Shown: positions 1-5,234 of the stretch, piece by piece | Layout of the letters: the number at the start of each line of letters is the position of its first letter | Position numbering within the stretch: the first letter of the stretch is position 1 | Assembly: GCA_030634925.1 (NCBI GenBank) | Contig: DAOVZV010000120.1 | Location: 1 to 5,234, forward strand | Direction of reading: 5' to 3' | DNA from: Sulfurovum sp. | GTDB taxonomy: Bacteria; Campylobacterota; Campylobacteria; Campylobacterales; Sulfurovaceae | Length of the DNA: 5,234 nt | Position numbers and translations under genes: made by a program | The notes under the pieces: generated by a model | What the model was told of the DNA's origin: nothing | The model's input: only the letters and a program-made list of their open reading frames with translations | Databases searched by the model: none

Positions 1-287
1 CCTTGTTTCAAGTCATTTACAGATGTAGTCAATCCCTCTATGATAGTGGTAAGTCCATCTATTCTCTGCTTTTGTTCTTCTACCTCTTGCTGTAGTGTAG
101 AGATTGTGATAGGTTGTGTATTATGTATGATTGGTATATCATTCTTTGGCGTAATGATAGTATCATCTCCATCAACACTAATATCTCTATTAAAATCATC
201 AAATCCATATACAGAAGGTTCTGTATATCCTTCTGCATAAGATATTGATACCACAATAAAAGCTATATATATTATCCTCTTTATCAT
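1..287 (-). CDS. cpoB: CpoB/YbgF-like periplasmic Tol-Pal accessory protein, 3' end missing
   Basis: Partial gene: 95 codons from an ATG at 287-285, open to the left edge of the window. The N-terminus (MIKRIIYIAFIVVSISYAEG) is a typical Sec signal peptide, with probable cleavage after SYA at about residue 18, so the protein is periplasmic. Residues 19-60 are acidic and probably flexible. Residues 63-95 (TLQQEVEEQKQRIDGL and onward) have the hydrophobic spacing of a coiled coil. This matches the CpoB/YbgF plan, in which an N-terminal coiled coil trimerises and is followed by TPR repeats; the TPR part would lie outside the window. CpoB links Tol-Pal to peptidoglycan synthesis at division in E. 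coli. The gene starts 8 bp after the pal stop, with a purine-rich GGTAGAG just upstream, so it is probably translationally coupled to pal. The assignment rests mainly on position, signal peptide and coiled coil, since no TPR is visible. Confidence 0.75.
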   Translation of the reverse strand, partial: MIKRIIYIAFIVVSISYAEGYTEPSVYGFDDFNRDISVDGDDTIITPKNDIPIIHNTQPITISTLQQEVEEQKQRIDGLTTIIEGLTTSVNDLKQ

Positions 288-295
288 ATCTCTAC

Positions 296-904
296 CTATC
301 TTGCTAAGTGTATATCGACTCTTCTATTTTTGTCATAACAGCTATCGGTAGTTTCTCTACAAGTAGGATTACTTTCACCTAAGCTTATTAGTACCATCTT
401 GCTTGTATCTACGCCTTGTGCAGATATTCTATCTTTGACTGCTTTTGCTCTTTTGAGTCCTAGAGCATAATTGTACTCATCTGTACCAAATTCATCACAG
501 TTACCCTCTATCTTCATAGTTCCAGATGCTCTTTTTGCTACTTGATTATTATGGTGCATATTATTTTCCATCTTGGATACAATAGCATATCTTGCAAAGT
601 CAAAATAGATACTTCTGAAGTTACCACCACTACTATTGTTTCCATGATAGTTTTTATTACTTGTATCATAATTAGGGTTTGGATTATTTCCACCATGACC
701 ATTTCCATGACCTTGACCGTTTCCTGTACCATTACCATACACAGTTTCATCTATATCTACAGTTTCTGCTTTATTGGTATCATCAGTTCCATTATAATCT
801 ACACCACTTGGGTTTGGATTATATGTATCCAAATCAGGAGCAGGTTGTCCACATCCTGCTAAAAATAGTAAAGCTATTGTTGTTATAAATATTTTTTCTC
901 TCAT
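296..904 (-). CDS. pal: Peptidoglycan-associated outer-membrane lipoprotein Pal
   Basis: A 202-residue lipoprotein that anchors the outer membrane to peptidoglycan and binds TolB. The N-terminus is a lipoprotein signal with lipobox L15-A16-G17-C18; Cys18 would be acylated. Residues 19-95 form a tether, and 57-95 is an unusual Gly/Asn/His-rich low-complexity stretch (GNGTGNGQGHGNGHGG). Residues 97-202 are an OmpA-like domain: IYFDFARY at 99-106, then EGNCDEFGTDEYNYALGLKR at 133-152, and NRR at 193-195. D137 and R152 fall at the spacing of the two residues that hold diaminopimelate in OmpA-family domains. C182 and C189 flank a loop and may form a disulphide, a feature I recall from Campylobacterota Pal. 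The ATG at 904 has an AAAAGGA Shine-Dalgarno 7 nt upstream. The gene lies 29 bp downstream of tolB and 8 bp upstream of the CpoB-like gene, so it is almost certainly in one operon with them. Confidence 0.96.
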   Translation of the reverse strand: MREKIFITTIALLFLAGCGQPAPDLDTYNPNPSGVDYNGTDDTNKAETVDIDETVYGNGTGNGQGHGNGHGGNNPNPNYDTSNKNYHGNNSSGGNFRSIYFDFARYAIVSKMENNMHHNNQVAKRASGTMKIEGNCDEFGTDEYNYALGLKRAKAVKDRISAQGVDTSKMVLISLGESNPTCRETTDSCYDKNRRVDIHLAR

Positions 905-933
905 TTTTTCTTCCTTTTAGATATATTTGTATA

Positions 934-2178
934 TTACCAGTCTATAGATTGTACTTTTCTACCATTAAATGGAAATAGTAGGCTTTGGCGACTATTGAGA
1001 TTTGTATATCCTATAGATGAGCTATTTGCTCGTTGCTTGATAAATAGTACAACTGAACCATCTGTATTAAATCTAGGAAATTGATTAGCCCCAGTAGTAG
1101 TCAATGCTCTTCTACTAGAACTTCTTGAAGATGTGAGATATAGATTAAATTTATTTTGTCTAAATGCACTATTACTCTCTCTTGCTACATATACTATATT
1201 GCTTCCGTGAGCATCACACGCACTGTTGTTGCGTCCATGATGAGCTACTTGTGATACTCCACTACCTGATATAGATTTCTTGAATACATTTGGGTATCCT
1301 AGTCTATTTGATATAAATACTATACCACTTTCATTGTTGATATATTTACCATTTACATCTATACCATTGAAGTTTGTTATTTTTCTCTTGGAGCGACTAC
1401 CTACTTTAAATTCATAAATATCAGGCTGACCATTTGGAGCCATTGTCAATAGTAACTTTGAGCCATTTTTACTCACATCAGAACATACCATCATACCCTC
1501 TGAACTAGCTATTTTTCTCTTTGAGCCATTATATATGTTTAGTTTGTAGAGAGTTGGTCTCAACTCTCTATATGATGTATAGTAGATACTCTTTTGGTTC
1601 TTATCTGCCCACTTTGGAAATAGATTTAATCCACCTTTTACTATAGTCTTGGTGTAGTTAAATGTATAGTCTGCTAGTCGTATTTCACTATGCTTAGCTC
1701 GTGTATATACGGCATATACTACATAACGGTTTATCCACGATATATCAGGATAACCCAATAGTTTATTTATATCAGATATAGATTTATGAGCTAAAAATGG
1801 TACTTTATTTGATTGAGGAATATTATAATCTTTTTTGAAAATTTGCTTATTTGTAGATGCTTGAAATAGTTTTACTGATAATTTGCTTCTATTTAGTTTA
1901 TATTTGAGTACATAGTCTTGACTCTTTAAATTTGGCAAAATATAATCATTTGAGAAGTCACCTTTATATTGGTTTTTGTTTGCTAAGAAGTGTCCACTTA
2001 TCTTTAGGTCTGCTTGTAATATTTTGAAAAATTTTGTATTTTTACTTGACGAACAATCTACAAGTGCTATGCGTCCACGGTGTTCTACATCTTTCTCTAT
2101 TCTTATTTTGGCATCTATCCCCCAAAGATTGGATGTCAAAAAGTTAATTGATAATAACAATATTAATAAATATTTCAA
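934..2178 (-). CDS. tolB: Tol-Pal system beta-propeller protein TolB
   Basis: A 414-residue periplasmic protein of the Tol-Pal envelope complex; TolB binds Pal and is thought to be released by TolA during outer-membrane constriction. Residues 1-20 are a signal peptide (hydrophobic LLILLLSINFL, probable cleavage near LWG/IDA). Residues 22-140 are the N-terminal TolB domain, with the ADLKISGHF helix at 56-64. From about 145 to the end are the WD40-like PD40 repeats of the propeller; visible blade motifs include NLFPKWADKNQKSIYYTSY, NGQPDIYEF at 249-257, SNRLGYPNVF at 290-299 and NQFPRFNTDGSVVLF at 365-379. Length is close to the usual 400-430. The start is TTG, not ATG: AAAGGA lies 6 nt upstream, no in-frame ATG or GTG precedes it, and an in-frame TAG at about 2201-2199 closes the frame. 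No tolQ, tolR or tolA precedes it; the next gene upstream is divergent. Confidence 0.95.
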   Translation of the reverse strand: MKYLLILLLSINFLTSNLWGIDAKIRIEKDVEHRGRIALVDCSSSKNTKFFKILQADLKISGHFLANKNQYKGDFSNDYILPNLKSQDYVLKYKLNRSKLSVKLFQASTNKQIFKKDYNIPQSNKVPFLAHKSISDINKLLGYPDISWINRYVVYAVYTRAKHSEIRLADYTFNYTKTIVKGGLNLFPKWADKNQKSIYYTSYRELRPTLYKLNIYNGSKRKIASSEGMMVCSDVSKNGSKLLLTMAPNGQPDIYEFKVGSRSKRKITNFNGIDVNGKYINNESGIVFISNRLGYPNVFKKSISGSGVSQVAHHGRNNSACDAHGSNIVYVARESNSAFRQNKFNLYLTSSRSSSRRALTTTGANQFPRFNTDGSVVLFIKQRANSSSIGYTNLNSRQSLLFPFNGRKVQSIDW

Positions 2179-2184
2179 GCTAAT

Positions 2185-2190
2185 TCCTTT
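2185..2190 (-). promoter_or_regulatory. Shine-Dalgarno that decides the TTG start of tolB
   Basis: On the minus strand the sequence reads AAAGGA, then ATTAGC, then TTG. The 6 nt spacing is near optimal and supports initiation at the rare TTG codon at 2178-2176. A TTG start in tolB would give weaker initiation than ATG, which could keep TolB below Pal in amount; that last point is inference. Confidence 0.7.
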
Positions 2191-2214
2191 GTACTTCTAG
2201 TATTTTAATAGAGT

Positions 2215-2220
2215 ATTGTA
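2215..2220 (-). promoter_or_regulatory. Candidate -10 box for the tolB-pal-cpoB operon
   Basis: On the minus strand the hexamer is TACAAT, one mismatch from TATAAT, placed 36 bp before the tolB start; the implied leader is about 30 nt. A second candidate, TATACT, lies at 2248-2253 on the same strand. No convincing -35 box is visible for either, but Campylobacterota sigma-70 promoters usually lack a conserved -35. Such boxes are common by chance in AT-rich DNA, so this is a weak call. Confidence 0.3.
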
Positions 2221-2239
2221 TCTAGCGTGAGTTGAAATC

Positions 2240-2301
2240 TTGGTTAAAGTATAGACTTTTATGAAGCATATTTTAGTTATACTTTATTTTAATTTAACCA
2301 A
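2240..2301. repeat. 9 bp inverted repeat in the divergent promoter region
   Basis: TTGGTTAAA at 2240-2248 and its exact reverse complement TTTAACCAA at 2293-2301 are separated by 44 bp. The left arm touches the alternative minus-strand -10 candidate (2248-2253). The right arm lies between the plus-strand -10 candidate and the ribosome binding site of the gene starting at 2317. Such a layout would suit paired binding sites of a regulator acting on both genes, but a 9 bp match in AT-rich DNA could also be chance. The spacing is too long for a transcription terminator hairpin. A smaller hairpin-like element, AAAGT-ATAG-ACTTT, sits between the arms at 2246-2259. Confidence 0.35.
2278..2283 (+). 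promoter_or_regulatory. Candidate -10 box for the Sel1-repeat gene
   Basis: TATACT, one mismatch from TATAAT, lies 33 bp upstream of the ATG at 2317. The implied start site near 2290 gives a leader of about 27 nt containing the AGGA ribosome binding site. The upstream stretch is T-rich (ACTTTTATG, ATTTTAGT), as in many Campylobacterota promoters, and has no clear -35 box. Confidence 0.35.
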
Positions 2302-2305
2302 ATTT

Positions 2306-2309
2306 AGGA
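2306..2309 (+). promoter_or_regulatory. Shine-Dalgarno that decides the start at 2317
   Basis: AGGA lies 7 nt before the ATG at 2317. An in-frame GTG at 2311 would add only two residues and sits 1 nt from the AGGA, too close for initiation. The ATG at 2309-2311 is in another frame. The ATG at 2317 is therefore the preferred start. Confidence 0.65.
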
Positions 2310-2316
2310 TGTGTAT

Positions 2317-3525
2317 ATGAATCAAACAAAAAAAAGATTAAGTATCATTAACCTCGCTATATCTATTACAGATATTGAGACAATCCAACTCCAAGTACTA
2401 AAACTTAAATTACTCAAGATTGATTTGAGAGTAGAAGAGATAATAAATCTACTTCAATCAGAAAACTATGCACAAGCACAAGGACTTATAACCAAATATA
2501 TTGATATACCTTTAGGAAATAATTTCAACAAAGCTATAAAGGCAAATAAAGCAGTAGTAGAAAACCCTATAATAAATGAAGACCAAGCTATCATAGATGA
2601 GTTTCAATTATTTGAAGCACCAACGAGAAGAATACAAGCCTCACAAAGAAGAGTAGAACAAATCGCTATGGATGAGTTTGTCAAAGATGATATACCACAA
2701 AAAGAGGATAATATAAATATAGACATAGACAATCTACTCAAACTAGACATCCCATCTACTCCAAATATAGAGGCAAAAGATAACTTCTTTGAAAAAGAGG
2801 AAAAGAAAACTCCTATGATAGATTTGAGCTTAATTCCCAAAGATACATTCTTTGATACCCAAAAAGAGAAAGAACAAGATAAACTTTTGGATATAGACTC
2901 GACAAGTATCACTCCAGCAGATGAAAATATAAACCTCAACAATAATATAAAACTAGAAGATAAAATAGAAGAAGTAGAAGAGATAGACGAAGTCAATAGT
3001 AATAATTATCAGCCCATACCAGATATAGCCCAAAAGCTACTAAGTATGAGAAAACAATACCTATCAGGAGACCAAAGCTATGAAAACTACGCTACAGTAG
3101 AAGCACTTCTTACCAAAATATCAAAAGAGGGATATACAGAAGAAGAGATAGCAGATACACTATTTTATATCAAAAAGTTTGCACAAGAAGATAGACAAAG
3201 TGAAGCATCTCAACTACTATTGATATGTGCATCTACAAAGTCCAAATTTGCTCACCTAATGTTGGCTAGAGAGTTATACAAAGGGCTAATAGTAAAACAA
3301 AATATACCAGAAGCATTTACTATAATAAGCAATCTAGCCCATATAAATCACGCAGAAGCACTATGTGATTTGGCTCAATTCTATGAAAATGGTATCAATG
3401 TAGATATTGACAAGAAAAAAGCCCAAGAGTTGTACCAAGAGTCTATGGATATGGGTATCCACAGAGCAGAACTTCATTACAAGCGAATCAAAAAAGAAAA
3501 TCGCTCATTTTTTGGTCTATTTTAG
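2317..3525 (+). CDS. Sel1-like repeat protein with long acidic linker, function unknown
   Basis: I do not recognise this gene beyond its repeats. It encodes 402 residues with no signal peptide or membrane segment, so it is probably cytoplasmic. Residues 1-62 are helical (IQLQVLKLKLLKIDLRVEEI, then a QSENYAQAQGLI helix resembling a TPR half-repeat). Residues 75-115 are mixed. Residues 119-230 are rich in Asp, Glu, Lys, Asn and Ile with short repeated phrases (DNINIDIDNLLKLDI, ENINLNNNIKLED), suggesting a disordered acidic linker. Residues 235-305 are helical. Residues 310-345 (FAHLMLARELYKG) and 346-382 (AEALCDLAQFYENGINVDID) are two Sel1-like repeats with the usual A-x-x-x-L-A-x-x-Y-x-x-G spacing. 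The protein ends in a basic-hydrophobic tail, NRSFFGLF. Sel1 repeats are protein-protein scaffolds. It is divergent from tolB and its coding end overlaps that of metY by 9 bp. A role with Tol-Pal is only a positional guess. Confidence 0.85.
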   Translation: MNQTKKRLSIINLAISITDIETIQLQVLKLKLLKIDLRVEEIINLLQSENYAQAQGLITKYIDIPLGNNFNKAIKANKAVVENPIINEDQAIIDEFQLFEAPTRRIQASQRRVEQIAMDEFVKDDIPQKEDNINIDIDNLLKLDIPSTPNIEAKDNFFEKEEKKTPMIDLSLIPKDTFFDTQKEKEQDKLLDIDSTSITPADENINLNNNIKLEDKIEEVEEIDEVNSNNYQPIPDIAQKLLSMRKQYLSGDQSYENYATVEALLTKISKEGYTEEEIADTLFYIKKFAQEDRQSEASQLLLICASTKSKFAHLMLARELYKGLIVKQNIPEAFTIISNLAHINHAEALCDLAQFYENGINVDIDKKKAQELYQESMDMGIHRAELHYKRIKKENRSFFGLF

Positions 3526-4775
3526 AGACGCAGAGGCTTGAAGAAAGTCATCTGCTATAGATTTGGGGTCTTCCAATCCCACAGATACACGGATTAGTCC
3601 ATCATGTACTCCCAAATAATCCCTAGCTTCATCATCAAAATCTCTATATATAGTACTTGTCATATGCAGAGCCAAAGTCCTATTATCTCCTATATTGGCT
3701 GTAAGTATCACCAATTTGAGACTATTGAGTAGCTCAAAAGCCCTATCTTCGTACCACAATCTATAGTCAATAATGGTCCACATCCATTAGCAAAATCAGA
3801 TTTATATATCTCATAATCAGGATTTTCTTTTAGAGATGGATGATTGATTGTCACACCATCAGGTAGATTTGTATCCAATATATCTGCTACCATCTCCACA
3901 CTCTTATTGACTCTCTCCACTCTCAATGCAAGAGTCTCCAGTCCAATCATAGTCATAAACGAACCAAAAGCATTGGCACTCATTCCCATATCTCTCATAG
4001 CCCTCTTTTTGCATATAGCAACCAGTGCTTTTTTGCCCATCTTTTTGACTATCTTATGCATATCAGCATATTTGGGATTGAGAAGTTTATCATCCTCTTG
4101 GACAGCCCTAAATACTGCTATACCACCCAAAGCAGATGAGTGTCCAGACATATTTTTGGTAGATGAATGGACAACTATATCAGCCCCCATAGTCAAAGGT
4201 CTGATAAGTATAGGAGTAGCCGTATTGTCTATCACGATGATAGTCTCATACTTATTACACAAATCTATAATCTCCTGAAGCTTAGGCAACCGAAGACTAG
4301 GATTACCCACACTCTCGATAATCACCATCTTGATACCACTCTTGAGTCTATCCTCTATATGAGCATAATCATCAACATCACAAAAGCTATTGGATACTCC
4401 AAATCTCTTCATAGTCTCATTGACCAAAGAGTATGTCCCACCAAAAAATCCACCAATACACAAAATCTCATCACCACTACCCAAAATAGCAGTAGTCACC
4501 ATAGACAAAGCACCCATCCCAGAAGATGTAGCAATAGCACCCAATCCACCCTCCATATCAGCTACTATCGACTCCAATTTGGCATTTGTAGGATTTCCCA
4601 CTCTAGCATACAACGGCAGATTGACATCACCTGCAAATATCCCCTCAGCCTGTTGGGCATCCTCATATCCAAATGAAGCAGACGGAGTAATAGTAGGAGC
4701 AATAGCACCAACCCTATTACCCACACTCTGCACAAGTAGCGTATTGAAGTAATCAAAATCTATATTTTTGTTCAT
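3517..4775 (-). pseudogene. metY: Frameshifted MetY-type O-acetylhomoserine sulfhydrylase (Cys/Met PLP enzyme)
   Basis: The family makes homocysteine from O-acetylhomoserine and sulfide with PLP, in the cytoplasm. The first frame (4775 to the TGA at 3710-3708) has the full PLP core: YARVGNPTNAKLE at 56-68, the phosphate loop SSGMGAL at 84-90, Tyr115 in GGTYS, D183 in VIDNT for the pyridine nitrogen, and K207 in HSSTKNMSGH as Schiff-base lysine. It then ends in an unrelated tail (KIGLLSYSIVSNW). The family's C-terminus continues in another frame to 3519-3517: RAFELLNSLKLVILTANIGD, then GLIRVSVGLED. One base lost near 3744-3750, for example AAA to AA, explains this; restoring it gives GTKDRAFELLN and about 419 residues, normal for MetY. 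The frame-0 product would lack the C-terminal PLP-family segment and is probably inactive. No slippery heptamer is visible, so it is a recent mutation or a sequencing error. The ATG has AAGGA 7 nt upstream. MetB/MetZ specificity cannot be excluded. Confidence 0.88.
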
Positions 4776-4800
4776 TTTTTTTCCTTTTTTAACTTTTTTA

Positions 4801-5169
4801 TTAAACCAAATTAACCTGTTCTAAGTATCTAAAATCTTTTCTATTTAAAGTATATAAATCAATATTATATATTATTACGGTTGATGCTATGAGTGCATCC
4901 ATAATCTTTGTATTATGTGAAAGTGTATATTTTTCTAATATTTTTCTTGCTAGTTCAGTAATTTTTTGATTACTTGGTAATATTTCAAACTTTATAATAC
5001 TTTTTTTAATAAAATTTAATTCTTGTTTGTTTCTTGCTCCTTGATATAATTCCATAATAACTATATCATTTATATAAATCGTATCAAAATTACTAAGCAT
5101 TTGTACAATAGAATTATCTCCTTTAAGATATTCAATGATTATATTAGTATCAGCAAAAATTATCGCCAC
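4801..5169 (-). CDS. vapC: PIN-domain VapC-type toxin ribonuclease
   Basis: A 122-residue PIN-domain protein, full length for VapC. PIN toxins are Mg-dependent RNases that cleave tRNA or rRNA and are held inactive by a cognate antitoxin. The acidic catalytic set is visible: D7 in FADTNI, E40 in IVIMELYQGA, D91 in KIMDALIA, and the N109/D112 position in TLNRKDF. The start is GTG at 5169: it keeps the ADTN motif at residues 6-9, as usual in the family, and the next Met is at residue 24, after the first catalytic Asp. The start overlaps the end of the antitoxin gene by 10 bp, typical of translational coupling; a purine-rich AAGAGAGAAG precedes it. GC is very low (11 G/C in 60 at 4981-5040 and again at 5041-5100, against 28 in 60 at 4501-4560 in metY), which fits acquisition as a mobile toxin-antitoxin module. 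metY starts 25 bp downstream on the same strand. Confidence 0.9.
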   Translation of the reverse strand: MAIIFADTNIIIEYLKGDNSIVQMLSNFDTIYINDIVIMELYQGARNKQELNFIKKSIIKFEILPSNQKITELARKILEKYTLSHNTKIMDALIASTVIIYNIDLYTLNRKDFRYLEQVNLV

Positions 5170-5234
5170 GACTTCTCTCTTAATACTTTTGAATATTCTG
5201 CTACATCTTCAATATCTTTAAAAGGATTATCTTC
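5160..5234 (-). CDS. Antitoxin of the vapC pair, C-terminal 24 residues only
   Basis: The open frame enters from the right edge and ends at a TAA at 5162-5160. It encodes 24 residues starting EDNPFKDIED and ending VLREKSWR. The short NPFKDIEDxxEYxxxLR pattern just before a PIN toxin resembles the toxin-binding C-terminus of small VapB or Phd/YefM-type antitoxins. The stop lies 10 bp inside the vapC coding region in another frame, as expected for a coupled antitoxin-toxin pair. The DNA-binding N-terminal domain that would name the family (AbrB-like, Phd-like or ribbon-helix-helix) is outside the window, so no symbol is given. Confidence 0.75.
   Translation of the reverse strand, partial: EDNPFKDIEDVAEYSKVLREKSWR

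Noticed and set aside
40..240. Plus-strand 66-codon open frame at the left edge
   Set aside because: The minus strand here encodes the signal peptide and coiled coil of the CpoB-like protein, which fits the operon; the plus frame is its shadow.
542..888. Plus- and minus-strand open frames inside pal
   Set aside because: They arise from the repetitive Gly/Asn/His coding stretch of pal and have skewed Met/Val/Ile or Tyr/His composition.
2604..2996. Minus-strand 130-codon open frame, Ser/Ile rich, opposite the Sel1 gene
   Set aside because: It is the antisense shadow of the acidic linker; its composition is the complement of Asp/Glu/Lys codons, and it shows no recognisable domain.
3735..3760. 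Programmed ribosomal frameshift in metY
   Set aside because: Returning to the second frame needs a -1 slip, but no X-XXY-YYZ heptamer in the right phase and no downstream hairpin are visible; a simple one-base loss explains it better.
3844..4278. Plus-strand 144-codon open frame with hydrophobic stretches, opposite metY
   Set aside because: The opposite strand encodes the conserved MetY core, so the hydrophobic runs are reverse images of that gene; no independent motif is seen.
4167..4752. Further plus-strand open frames of 120 and 169 codons
   Set aside because: Low-complexity reading of the metY antisense strand; two overlapping candidates in different frames, neither with a plausible domain.
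5160..5234. Possible frameshift in the antitoxin fragment
   Set aside because: On careful recount the four-T run keeps one continuous frame from the window edge to the TAA; the fragment is intact as far as visible.
1..5234. tRNA, rRNA, CRISPR array, insertion sequence or riboswitch
   Set aside because: Nearly all of the window is coding; no spaced direct repeats, terminal inverted repeats or transposase motifs were found, and the only gap above 100 bp (2179-2316) shows no folded-RNA signature.

Overview
This 5.2 kb window is AT-rich chromosomal DNA, most likely from a member of the Campylobacterota (the former Epsilonproteobacteria). The main clue is Pal. Its OmpA-like domain has the EGNCDEFGTDEYNYALGLKR-type core and a C-terminal cysteine pair, as I recall from Campylobacter and Helicobacter Pal. 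The tolB-pal-cpoB order, heavy use of ATA and AGA codons and AT-rich intergenic DNA agree. Genus cannot be told from the sequence alone.

Layout. (1) Positions 1-2178, minus strand: the distal part of a Tol-Pal operon, transcribed right to left as tolB, pal, then a CpoB/YbgF-like periplasmic coiled-coil protein that runs off the left edge. Spacings are 8-29 bp, so the three genes are probably co-transcribed. tolQ, tolR and tolA are not upstream of tolB. (2) Positions 2179-2316: a 138 bp divergent intergenic region with candidate -10 boxes on both strands and a 9 bp inverted repeat. (3) Positions 2317-3525, plus strand: a 402-residue cytoplasmic protein with a long acidic, probably disordered middle and C-terminal Sel1-like repeats; function unknown. 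(4) Positions 3517-4775, minus strand: a PLP-dependent sulfhydrylase of the MetY (O-acetylhomoserine sulfhydrylase) family, broken by a single-base frameshift near 3744-3750. It meets gene 3 tail to tail with a 9 bp overlap of the coding ends. (5) Positions 4801-5234, minus strand: a PIN-domain VapC-type toxin and the last 24 codons of its antitoxin, in DNA of visibly lower GC than metY.

How the genes work together. TolB and Pal form the periplasmic and outer-membrane end of the Tol-Pal envelope-constriction machine, and the CpoB-like protein is its usual partner. The Sel1 protein shares only a divergent promoter region with them; a functional link is inference. The toxin-antitoxin pair and metY are co-oriented 25 bp apart, so transcription from the TA promoter could read into metY.

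I do not see a clearly new biological system here. The points most worth checking are the metY frameshift, tolB heading its operon without tolQRA, the unknown Sel1 protein, and the inverted repeat in the divergent promoter region.
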